Assembly: GCA_963921825.1 (NCBI GenBank)
Contig: OY997592.1
Span: 21,641,432 to 21,705,431 of the forward strand
Length of the DNA: 64,000 nt
Direction of reading: 5' to 3'
Source: Erodium maritimum
Lineage: Eukaryota; Streptophyta; Magnoliopsida; Geraniales; Geraniaceae
Shown: in pieces, positions 45,051 through 55,139 of the stretch
How the letters are laid out: each line of letters begins with the position of its first letter
Position numbering within the stretch: position 1 is the stretch's first letter
Translations under genes and position numbers: made by a program
Notes under the pieces: model-generated
Told to the model about the DNA's origin: nothing
Databases searched by the model: none
The model's input: only the letters and a program-made list of their open reading frames with translations

Positions 45051-45500
45051 TCAGTATTTCTCTGATGAGGTGGATACGCCGCAATACATGTTTGGATTTG
45101 TTATGCGATCTGGGCTTTTAGCTTGTGCAATGGCCCTTGTGTTGTCGCAAAATGGATTCACCGGGCTGGATGGGTTTTTGATTACACCCAACCCTGCCGT
45201 GAATTTCCAAATCCACATAGCCTCCTTAGCTGCCTCTGCAGCATCCATGTACTTGGCCTCTGTCGTAGATTCGGCAATGGTATCTTTCTTTACGCTCTCC
45301 CAGCAGTTAATGACACTTCATGTAACTCTGATATGGTATTAGAGACAGCCTTGTCAAGGACATATTCTTTGCGTTCAGACTTGGGACTATCCTCAAAATT
45401 CTGTACCAATCCAAATAGTTTGTCCCATTTAGCTTGACCCTGTCAAGAATGGTTTTTAATGACAAACTATTAATGTTCACTGAATTTGCCATTTGATCTA
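45051..45500 (-). pseudogene. Copia gag and RNase H scraps
   Basis: 45307-45492 encodes a gag start with VKLNGTNYLDWYRILRIV. 45051-45248 encodes an RNase H end with CDNTRAIAQAKSPDR. In full elements these lie thousands of bases apart; here they are adjacent, so the element is heavily reduced. Fossil. Confidence 0.8.
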
Positions 45501-47048
45501 CAACAAATAAAATTCAATCAGTAAACTGAATTAATTTTATGAAGATCAAGCTTAAACACCAACAATCGATTCTAAACCTTTAGAATCTGAAACCAAGATC
45601 CTTGATTCACTCGATTAAGCTGAACTAATGCTCACCACTTAATCGAGCTATGTAGGTAGGACTCCATCCAATCACATCCAATGTGACTCTTGGCTAGGGT
45701 ATGTACTTATGTACACGGCTTACCCTATCTATTACCCTAGCTCAACCTCAGGCTGAGAATCGTAGTCGGGTCCACCAATTTTCAACTATGGCCCGTCACT
45801 ATGTAGGTGCTCCGCTAATGCGCACGACACCCACATATGTCGTCCAAACCTACTACCCCGCTTTCCCATGGATGCTCCGCTAATGCGCACGACACCCATA
45901 GGACGGGGAGGTAGTAAGGTGTTGATAATTGGGAGGTATCGGACATGACCCGCTTTTACTTGTCCGGTTGTGCTTAAAACTTTGGCACATCCTAGATGCG
46001 ATGAGCACATCAACTACATTCCAAATGCAATGATGCCTCAAATTACATCTAATGTAATTCTTCCTTCGAACCCGTCAACTACATCCAATGTAATGACGAT
46101 TCTAAGGGCTCACACACAAGGATTAAAATTCCAATTTTATCTTTGCATGTGAGGTGATATGCTCGGTAAATAAAGTTAAGCATGCAATTCTAAAACACAT
46201 AGAATTAATCATGCATAAACTAAACCAAGCATAAAGCGATAAATGTGCACATAATAGCCCCCTAAACTAACTCCCACTAGCTTCTTGAGCTCCACCGACT
46301 CCAAGCCGATGCCAACACCCGAAAAGCCACCAAATGACCTTTTCGCCCTTTCTTCGTCTTGAGTAAAATATTACAATTTAATACACGACTCGCAGGTCAG
46401 GAATAAATAAATATTACAAACAAGTGGTTCGACGACCACACCTTGAAAGAATAATTACACCCTAACTCTAACGGCTCGCAGGCCGTGAAAAGCGATAAAT
46501 AATTAAATCGAGCTCCGGGCTATTATGTACACCATGCCAACAACACATCACACATCGTGTTATCAAACAAGCATGTTATCAAACATCATGTGATTTTATG
46601 GTTTTATTTAATAGCCAAGTTTTGAAATTTTTTGATACTCGGTTTATCGAAACCGTTCAAAAATGAAACTTTTGAACATTTGATCTTCGAGTTCGTCATG
46701 ACGGTTCCAAACTCGTCATAACTAACAAAACGGTTTAGCCTTGGCATATCAACCATCCAATGGTCATGCTTGGCCTAGCTCCGTCCAACGGAGCCCCGTT
46801 TGGTCCCGGTTTCGGCTCCCCGAGAGTCCCGCTCCCGAGACCCGAAAAATCAAAAAAATTTCAAAATTTCCAGATTTGAAATAATTTTCAAAAATTCATT
46901 TTACATGCATTAAATCCATAAACAAGAATTTAAAACATGTTATCAAACAATTTAGCAAAACAACATGCCAAAAATGAAACTTTCAAGCAAAATCGAAACT
47001 TTGAACACCGTCTTGTGAATCCCGAAGGTAGCACGGCTCTGATACCAC
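45501..47048 (-). other. Copia leader with PBS
   Basis: Non-coding leader on the minus strand, with the PBS (TGGTATCAGAGCC, complement at about 47035-47047) next to the LTR. It contains a direct repeat of ATGCTCCGCTAATGCGCACG-type words (45808-45830 and 45868-45896), each followed by ACACCCA. Confidence 0.7.
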
Positions 47049-48735
47049 TGTTGGGTCTCGAGGTATGGTTGGAGATGAACCAACTCGCAGCGGAAAATCA
47101 ATGAAAACCAAGAGACGATTAAACCGTGAAACAACTAACAAAGATTGGATTCACAAGAGAAAAATTCAGCACTATTTCTTACCAAAACAAGAACACCGGT
47201 TAACGATTGATTGGCTTGAGTCTCCAAGACGCCTACGTATCCACATGGGAATCAAAGCCACGTAGTTCTTCTCTTTGAGGACTCAAGAACACAAAAAAGG
47301 AGGTGAAAACTAGCCAAACCCGAAATGGTCATGGAAGAGGGAGAGAAAATGTGTTTCCTATTCTTGTCTTGTGTTTGTTATGTTGAAAAAAGATGACTTA
47401 AACATAACAAACCCCATACTTGTCCAACTAAAGGCATGGGACAAGAATGGTGACAAGTAAGGTGTAAATAGGACAAAGTATGGCAAGACAAGATTGGGTT
47501 AGGTGGTGAATCACCAACACCTTAATCCTTGTCTTACTTACTTAGTACTAATTAATCAAGACTTGATTAATTAGTTCCATGGGCCTTGGTTGCATGGGCC
47601 TTTCATGGGCCTCTTGGAACATGGCCCGTGGCCATTTCCAACGAGGTCCTGTGATTCGCTCATCGCCTCCAAGCCTTCCATACCGAAAATGTCCAACATT
47701 ATCCGATGCGATCAATCCCAAGACTCCAAGCCTTGTCTCGATCCGTAAAGTCCTATTCACTTACGGGCACATGACCCAAAACCCAGTTTTGGTCATGTCC
47801 CGAGACAACTCCCTTTTGGCCATTCTCCATAAATGTGTCAATGAGTTTCATCCTCCGGTGTGACCCTTAGGTTTATGCCTGTCAATAGATCAACGTAAAA
47901 TCCCATTTTACTTGATCCTATTTAAGTGGCAACTAACGAGACTTTAGTATTGCCTGACACTGCATAGCGAATCGACCCTGTCGATTCTAACCTTTCCGTC
48001 GTCCCTGTCATTATCCTTTTATCTCCGATATCCTGATTGAGATAAGGCATAGAGCCGTCATCCTTATTATTCTCAATCAATGTTCCTTGATATGTGAGAT
48101 GACTGAAGATATGATACCCAGTATCATGTGCATGGCCATGCTATTCTTTCAGTCACTCTCGATCAAGCGGTCGAGAACCGATATCTTTCCCATACCTCAG
48201 TATGAGGGATAAATCCCTTAGCCGTCTTTCGTGTCACTCATGTAGCCCGTCCCCAAGCCAATCCTGGTCGTTATGGAAACCCTGTTACGGACAACGTTAG
48301 GCTCAGGTCAAACTCAGTTGTTGACTACATAGCGATCACAAAGACTCCTTGGTCTAAGGATACATCACAAGCTACGACACTGAATATGTTCATGACTTAA
48401 TCTATGGCACATATTCAGGGCGGGTCGTCCAATATCATGTCCCACGTGATATCTATGATCAGACTCCGGAATCCCATTCCAATGACTAACAGAACGTAAT
48501 CCATAAAGAGCCATCTTTCATACTAGTCGCTTCTAGTGAAGCTTTGTTGACTAGGGACCCATCGAGTGTGATCTATCTCGATCTATGGTTCTATTCGCAT
48601 GGTGGGCATAGATCAGAGCACACATCGATATATTACTCCAACACATAAGTATTATAAAGCCGCTTTAATTTTATTGCTAACGATGATATATACATTTGGA
48701 CATTTAGGATTGAACTACGGGCACTAAGACTAACA
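47049..48735 (-). repeat. Copia LTR (5' LTR on the minus strand)
   Basis: 1687 bp direct copy of 43214-44900. The PBS adjoins its left edge, which fixes the element's orientation. Confidence 0.95.
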
Positions 48736-49080
48736 CTGGGGTAGGAGCAACAAATGTGCTTAGTGTTGGACCTGGAGCAGCAGTTGTGCTTGGTGTTAAG
48801 GATGCAGCAACAGCTGCATCCTCAAGTATAATTAAATCTAAATGTACTTCTACTGTCTGGGACCATTTTGATAGGATTAAGGTAGAGGATAAATGGATGG
48901 CATTTTGTAAGTACTGTCCTAAATCCTATAGTGCTGACCCTAGTCATGAAACTAGTACATTGAGGCACCATGTTCCTTTATGTACTAAGAACCCTCAAAA
49001 TATTGACAACACTCAACCCAAGCTGACCCTAGTCATGGAACTATGTGAACTTCTTAATAAAGGAAATGTATTCTGCTGAA
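48736..49080 (+). pseudogene. hAT transposase N-terminal part with BED zinc finger
   Basis: The reading frame encodes a low-complexity Ala/Gly/Val lead and then a BED finger: STVWDHFDRIKVEDKWMAFC, with FCKYC and the spaced H residues of TLRHHVPLC (about 48850-49000). The BED finger binds DNA near the transposon ends in Ac/Tam3-type hATs. The frame continues a few codons and stops at 49077-49079, where the catalytic core should begin. The copia insertion lies directly upstream, at the CTGGG duplication, so the N-terminus is also cut off from the promoter. Confidence 0.85.
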
Positions 49081-49618
49081 CATTGTTCTATTTTAATTCC
49101 ATGTGTCAAAATGTCTCTCAATGATATTTTTGACCATTATGCAAAAGAATACGGTCCAAGTGATGTGACACCAACACAACCGGACTGTTCTGCAAGTGTT
49201 GGTGAGAAAGCATCCAAGTTTCGTAAATTTGAAAATTTTAAGTTGTTGTGTCCCTCTGAAATTGAAACTTGTATATCTGAATTAGAGAGGTACCTCAATG
49301 ACCCGAGAACAAAAGATGAGACCAATTTCAATGTCTTGACTTGGTGGGCTGCTAATGGACCTAGGTACCCTATTATGCCTAGAATTGCTAGAGACCTTTT
49401 AGCAATTCCAATCACCTCGGTACCTAGTGAGTGTATATTTAGTGGGGGGGAGTACGGTAATCGATCCATTTAGGTGTTCCTTAGGAACTAGGATGGTACT
49501 AGCTCTTTTGTGTACCCAAGATTGGTTTAAGGATAATCCAGCAGCAGCCGCATCTTTGGCCTCTTTAGTGAAAGAGATGGAAGAAATGCAAGTGGGAGAT
49601 GATGGTATATTGTAATTT
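49081..49618 (+). pseudogene. hAT transposase C-terminal dimerization domain
   Basis: Encodes the hAT family C-terminal domain: FNVLTWWAANGPRYPIMPRI, then ARDLLAIPITSVPSECIFSG (about 49330-49445), followed in another frame by VIDPFRCSLGTRMVLALLCT and QDWFKDN up to a stop at 49613-49615. A run of seven G at 49444-49450 coincides with the frame change. The catalytic (RNase H-like) core that normally separates it from the BED finger (several hundred residues) is missing, so the gene carries an internal deletion as well as the frameshift. Confidence 0.85.
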
Positions 49619-50364
49619 CAGATCTTTATATTATTCAGTTTTACATTATTTTGTTTTGTTATATTATATATGTTTATATTTGATTTTCAGAAATTGAGGA
49701 CTTAGCCACCCCAATAGGTGTACCGAATATAATGTGATTATATGAATGAAGTGGTAATATTTATTTTCTGTCTTAAGTTTCTGTTTTTGTTATTCTTGTT
49801 TTTGTCTATTCACATCAGCTATCAATTATTAATCTTAACCCTTGTATTTTGTTTGGCAGGTACCTTGCTTTTAAGAGATTTCAAGACTTTTGACGACCTT
49901 CACTGAATTTTTTGTTGTAATAGGTCGATAACAGTTTACCCAAACTGTAATCTTAGTTCTTCAACTGTTTGTGTTGTAGAAAAGTGGTTTCCGAAAGTGT
50001 GAAACTATGTTTTGTAAGACAATGAAGATATAATTATGAGGTATTAGTTTTAAGAATTTTTTTGTTGTGTTTGAATGCCTTAATTGTTGAAAATAGGCAG
50101 GTTTTTGAAATTATGTTGTAAGATTGTATGTGATGTTTGAAAAATATTGCATGTTAGGTTTTATTTAGAAGGCCCAACAGAAAGCTCATTGGGCCTGGTT
50201 GGCCGGGTATAACCCGTCACCGCCTGACAGTAACCGTGGTTGGTTATCACTTGTCCCACCAGCGAACGGGGATGGGGATGATTATGGGTTTTAAGTAACC
50301 GATAATCACGGGTGGGTACTGGATATGGGCTTTTGGGCCAGTCACCGACCGATGCCCAGCCCTA
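49619..50364 (+). other. hAT 3' region and right terminus
   Basis: An AT-rich 3' flank with possible 3' UTR introns (TTTTCAG near 49683; TTGGCAG near 49853). From about 50165 a GC-richer subterminal region (CCCGTCACCGCC, TAACCGTGGTTGG, AACGGGGATGGGGATG) mirrors the left end at 41010-41100. It ends in the TIR. Confidence 0.7.
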
Positions 50365-50372
50365 ATTACAAC

Positions 50373-51106
50373 ATAAGAGTCATTTACAATGGATTGTACC
50401 CCTATATATATATAATCTCAATACAAGTAGCATTTAATACATATTCAAATAATAACGGCACCAGAAGCTCCTAACTATAAACAACCTGATCTGCTTTATC
50501 TTAACGGAATTAATAGAGTTGAGAGACTACCGTATATACCCTAAAAATGCAGTGCCCATAAAAATGGTATGCCATCATTCGAAAAACAATAGAATACGCG
50601 ATTGGTGCAACACACGTAATTCCGAATCAACCAGAAGGTTTGAATTTGAACTTGGGCTCTGCCACAACTTACACATCATTGTTACTCGACCAAAAGAAAC
50701 CTAAACATACTTAGAGTACATATAACGTGTGAACCATCACGTTAACCACGACTCACGATTCGCGGTTTGCACAGTGTGGCGTGTGTGAATCGTGAACCAC
50801 TAAAACGCGAATCGCGAGCTGGTACGCAAACCACGACTCATAATTGTGAGTCACAGATTTGTGAATCGTGGTTCGTATTCCGGCCACTCACAGGGACACA
50901 CGTGGTAGGGGCAGGTAATTTTGTTTGGATCATTGACAACAGTATTTTTTAAAATTAAATTAAATACAAAATTAATACAAAAAACTAATTTTCTCCACCT
51001 GTAAATACTCACTCCCCCATTCATCAAACCACCAACACTTTTCTCAATTTTCTCTCCACTCTCACTCTCAAATTATTCACTTGCTCTCTATAAAAACCCG
51101 ATAAAA
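50373..51106. other. Spacer with CGATTC/GAATCG palindromic motif cluster
   Basis: 50373-50700 holds nothing recognisable. 50735-50880 has a cluster of related words in both orientations: ACTCACGATTCGCGG, GAATCGTGAACCAC, ACGCGAATCGCGAGC, AACCACGACTCATAATTGTG and GAATCGTGGTTCG. This could be a subterminal region of a transposon whose ends I could not place, or a decayed MITE. A TATA-like CTATAAAAAC (51086-51095) precedes the open frame at 51107. Confidence 0.45.
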
Positions 51107-51409
51107 ATGTCTGACAATTCGACGCAACCGTTGTCCTCACCGGAGCAACAAGACTACACGCCAAACCAACTAGATGATCACATCAACACATCTCTGGCAG
51201 ACGGCTTTCAAGAGGTGTTGACCACACCAGGCAACCCTCCGCCTTTCAACCCAACTGCCGGTGTTTGGGGCCCTACCACTTTCACCGCATTTATACATCA
51301 ACATTGGAACCCACGTACATTCCAACAACATCGTCTTTAATTTCATTAATTATTATTTTTATTATTACATTATGGTATGAAATGCTTTCCATTATTATTA
51401 TTATTATTA

Positions 51410-53176
51410 GGGAAAATTTCATTTTACCACTCTGGCAAACATTTAATTCCAGTTTGATACCCTGACATAAATTTTTATCAGTTTCATACCCTAACCAAAC
51501 TTTTAATTTCACTTTCATACCCAGCCGAGTAAAATGTCCAAAATACCCCTAACTATTACTCAAATTTTCAAACTCATGCCATTGGTTCAGAATTTGAAAA
51601 TAAGTGAAATGACAATAATACCCTTCATTATTAGGGTGTTAAAATGAAAATTTCACTACCTTTAAAATAAAATCAGTTTTTTATTTATTTATAAATTCAG
51701 ATTTTATTTATGAAAATTATTTTTATTTTCTAAAATTCAGAATTTAATTTAAAAAATACATAAATATCAGTTTTTTTTTATTAACATTTTATTACATTTG
51801 TTTTTTTTTGTTTTTTTAACTCTTATCTTTATTTTTAATTTAAAACAAGATCCATTTCATCTTCCCAAACTAGATCTGTGCGACCTAATCCTCCTCTCCT
51901 CCTTCCTCTCTCTGTTTCTACCCTCTCTCTCCTGTGTTTCTTCTCTCAATAACATAATGAAGGAGACGAATAGATCTGGGTCGGAACCTCGCCATAGAAA
52001 TCGAGAAGCCCATCATTGGAGAGAAATCGAGAAGTGGTTATGGAGGATGGAAGAGGCGCGACGGAGAAGGGGCGGCGACGCATGTTCTCCGGCAAGCACC
52101 TCGTGTTGGACCAGATCCGAAGAGCTCGAGTTCGAGCTCCAGATCCGGCGAACTCCGAGCACCACTCCGTCTCTGTCCGTCCATTCCCGTACCGGCGACG
52201 TCTCCGATGGCTACCTCTTCAACTGGAGGCGACGGCGACGTGGGGGTCGCTACTGCTCGCCGGCGAGCTCGAGTTCTAGATTTGGTTTTTATGCTTCGAT
52301 ATGTTAAGTTTAGATCATAATTACTTCGTGACTCTTGGATAGGTCTGTGCTTATAATTTCTGGAAAAAAGCTTTGGATTTGAGTCATTTATGGACATGGG
52401 TTTGCTATTAAAAAAATATATATTCAACTAAAAATGTTAGTATTTGGAATGATTGGTGAAATTTTGGAGTGATGAAGATGGGTAATTTTGGGTGAAATGG
52501 GTTTGAAATGACACGATGAAGATGGGTAATTTTGGGTGAAATGGGTTTGAAATGGCATAATGAAGATGCACAGGAGAGGTGTGGGGAATTTTGAGATGGG
52601 TATTTTTTTGAAAAAAAACTGAATTTTTAAAATTAAATAAAACAGTATTTTTAAATAAAATATATTTTAAAATACAACAGTTTTTTTAATATTTATAAAT
52701 TGATTTTTAAAATAAATTTTCGAATTAAATCTGATTTTATATATTTTTATATTAAAGTCTGATTTTATGTATATTTTAAAAATAAAATTTGAAATATATA
52801 TATATATATATATTTAAAAAACTGATTTTTATGTATGAAATTAAATTAAAATATAAAATTTTGAAAATACAAATATTTTCATAAATAAAAATTGAATTTA
52901 TAAAAAAAATTGATTTTATTTTAAAAGTAGTGAAATTTTCATTTTAACGCCCTAACAATGAAGGGTATTATTGTCATTTCACTTATTTTCAAATTCTGCA
53001 CCAATGGCATGAGTTTGAAAATTTGAGTAATAGTTATGGGCATTTTGGACATTTTACCCGGCTGGGTATGAAAGTGAAATTAAAAGTTTGGTTAGGGTAT
53101 GAAACTGATAAAAATTTATGCCAAGGTATCAAACTGAAATTAAATGTTTGTCAGGGTGGTAAAATGAAATTTTCCC
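51410..53176. mobile_element. Long-TIR Mutator-like element (candidate Pack-MULE)
   Basis: Terminal inverted repeats of about 260-280 bp (51410-51680 and 52915-53176) are about 95% identical by eye, starting GGGAAAATTTCATTTTACCA. The element sits in a TTA repeat; TTATTATTA (51401-51409, 53177-53185) fits a 9-bp Mutator TSD, but 3 or 6 cannot be excluded there. No transposase is present. The interior is AT-rich except for a GC-rich block at 51880-52280 that looks captured. Confidence 0.75.
51880..52305 (+). other. GC-rich, gene-like cargo of the MULE
   Basis: GC content rises sharply against an AT-rich transposon. A plus frame (51798-52307) has a Thr/Ser/Arg-rich stretch with RTPSTTPSLSVHSRTGDVSD. 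The sequence has the texture of a plant 5' UTR and first exon (a pyrimidine-rich lead, CTCTCTCTGTTTCTACC, before GC-rich codons). I do not recognise the parent gene, and no function is claimed. Confidence 0.4.
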
Positions 53177-53284
<108 letters not shown>

Positions 53285-54539
53285 TAACTCAAGTACATTC
53301 CAAACACAGTCCAACCCGGGTACATTCCAAACCCGTCCAACCTCGATACATTTCGACCACGACTTCTCACCGCCCTCCCCGCCTTACAACTCATCTATCA
53401 ACTATTACGGCTTCTCCGAGGCCAGCCAATACTATCAACTAAACGTCGGCAACAATAGTGGCACCCGAATGTCGTCTACGTTGTCCTTTTTCGGCCCAAC
53501 ACAACGAAAGAAGTCAACAACATATAGAAGGACGAAATGGCACCAGAGGTGGACAAGCTCCTGATCATTATCTGGCTGTGCACAACCAAAGACCCCATTA
53601 AGGACAACTCCCAAGATGGAAGTTCCTTATGTGGCACAGTTGCCAAGAAAGTCTGGAAGGAGGGGAAATTCGACCCAAAAGAATTACCTAGCAAGACGTC
53701 AAGAGTCAATGGAACAGACAGGCGCCTCGAGTGGGGAGGTTCATCACCCTTTGGAGAAACGCAAAGGACGATCCACGCATCAAATGAGACGACGAAAGGT
53801 ACAAACAAGAGGCCAGAGAGATTTACCGAAAGACAGCGAAGGAACACGAGCCGAAGCATTCCAACCTCGACCATTGGATCGAGCCGTTGGAATACGAAGA
53901 CAAGGTCTGGGCGGAGGAAGGTATAGCCAGAGTTGTACTACGACGATTGGATGAGGCTTATAATTACAGCTCAACCCCACCCACTTCACTTCCTGCCGAT
54001 GACGAACATGTTACAGCTCTCGGTGGTGAGTTCCAACATGGTGGGTAATCCTCTTATTCCAATCGAGGGAGGTAGTACCCCAAGTGCCCCTCGGAATGTA
54101 CAAGCCCCTCAGAATGTAGAAGAGCGTCCGCTGGGTCAGAAGTTCACGAAGAGGAAGGGGAAGAGTGTGCAAAGCCAAGTAGACTCCATCACCCGAATGG
54201 ACCAAGCAAATACCGAGAAGGCCAAAATCATTCTCACACTAGACGAAAAATTGGAAAAATACTACACCGAATGCATACAATTGCAGAGCAAGAACACGTC
54301 AGACTTCGACGAGGCGCAACTGGTGGTACATGCAAAAATGTTGTCTTTGTTGTACGCACAATGTGAGAAGATTCAAACTCATATTGACAATCTCAAATAA
54401 AATGTTGAATTTAGTTAATGTAATTTTTTTAATTACAAGTTCAAGTTTATTTTGTATTTTAGTTCATTATTTTTTTATCAATTTAATGAAGTATTTACTA
54501 GTTTCAAATCTGAATTTAATAAATTCAGCAAAAAAATAA

Positions 54540-54796
54540 TTAATTATCTAATCAGTATCCACTCATTATTCCTGTAAATCATGATCCCCATATGTGATCC
54601 ACTTATTGTGGAACTCAACTCAGTTTAAAAGGCGCGTATCAAAATTCATCCCAGTCACCAAATGATTATCAATATATGATCCCCCATCGTAAAATTCAAC
54701 TCAATTTGAAAAGCGCGCATAATAATTCATTCCAATCACCACATGATTTTCATTACGTGACCCTTCAATGTAAATGCTGTTAGTTCTTAACAAAGG
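54540..54796. repeat. Two-copy imperfect tandem repeat, about 95 bp
   Basis: Unit 1 (about 54577-54670) and unit 2 (about 54672-54765) share ATGATCCCC, GTGGAACTCAACTCAGTTT or AAATTCAACTCAATTTG, AAAAG(G)CGCG and ATTCATYCCARTCACCA. No coding sequence. The stretch lies between the Harbinger-like relic and the next fragment. Confidence 0.6.
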
Positions 54797-55083
54797 TTGA
54801 TATATGATTTCACAAAAAAATATCTGAAACCTTATTGGAAAGCAGTGGAGGGTAAAACACATTCATGTGTTTTGAAATACAATTTAAACATAGAGGCGAC
54901 TAAGACTTTGAGAAATATCATTACAGAAGTTGCTAATGAATATCATCTGACACTACGTTTCAACTTTCTGATGTATAAGAATCCCCTTTCAAGATGTACT
55001 ATATCCAAAAGATATTGAAAAGCTCCTACCAGAGTCAAAATTTTCTACTTCTGAGATTACAATGATACGACCGCAGGGCTAGA
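54797..55083 (+). pseudogene. C-terminal fragment of an unrecognised protein-coding gene
   Basis: 54797-55018 reads KPYWKAVEGKTHSCVLKYNL, then ATKTLRNIITEVANEYHLTL. In the next frame, from about 54977, it continues as IPFQDVLYPKDIEKLLPESK, then FSTSEITMIRPQG, with a stop at 55073-55075. Two adjacent frames with good amino-acid texture suggest a single frameshift in a once-real C-terminus. I do not recognise the family. It faces the GAUT gene tail to tail, 65 bp from its stop codon. Confidence 0.45.
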
Positions 55084-55139
55084 GTTTTAAGAAGATTAAA
55101 GATCACATAAATTACAGAAAAATCAAGAAGTTGCACACA

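Larger units (their letters stand above)
43214..48735 (-). mobile_element. Young non-autonomous Ty1/copia element, both LTRs and TSD present
   Basis: Two direct LTRs of 1687 bp each (43214-44900, 47049-48735) flank a 2148-bp internal region. The TSD CTGGG lies at 43209-43213 and 48736-48740. On the minus strand the LTR reads TGTTAGTC...CCAACA, with PBS TGGTATCAGAGCC next to 47048 and polypurine tract AAAGTGGGAGAT next to 44900. The LTRs differ at roughly 14 positions by eye (0.8%), some 0.3-0.6 million years. The internal region keeps only small pieces of gag and RNase H; most of pol is gone, so the copy depended on a relative to move. It sits in the hAT transposase gene. Confidence 0.93.
40996..50364 (+). 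mobile_element. Large hAT element with partial transposase gene, split by a copia
   Basis: Ends TAGGGCTGGGCA and TGCCCAGCCCTA (perfect 12-bp TIRs) with a perfect 8-bp TSD ATTACAAC (40988-40995, 50365-50372). Subterminal regions contain mirrored ACCGACC/GGTCGGT and CCCCGTCACC-type words. Without the copia insertion it is about 3.8 kb, a normal length for an Ac-like hAT. It encodes a BED finger and a C-terminal dimerization domain, but the catalytic core between them is absent, so it cannot move itself. Confidence 0.92.
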
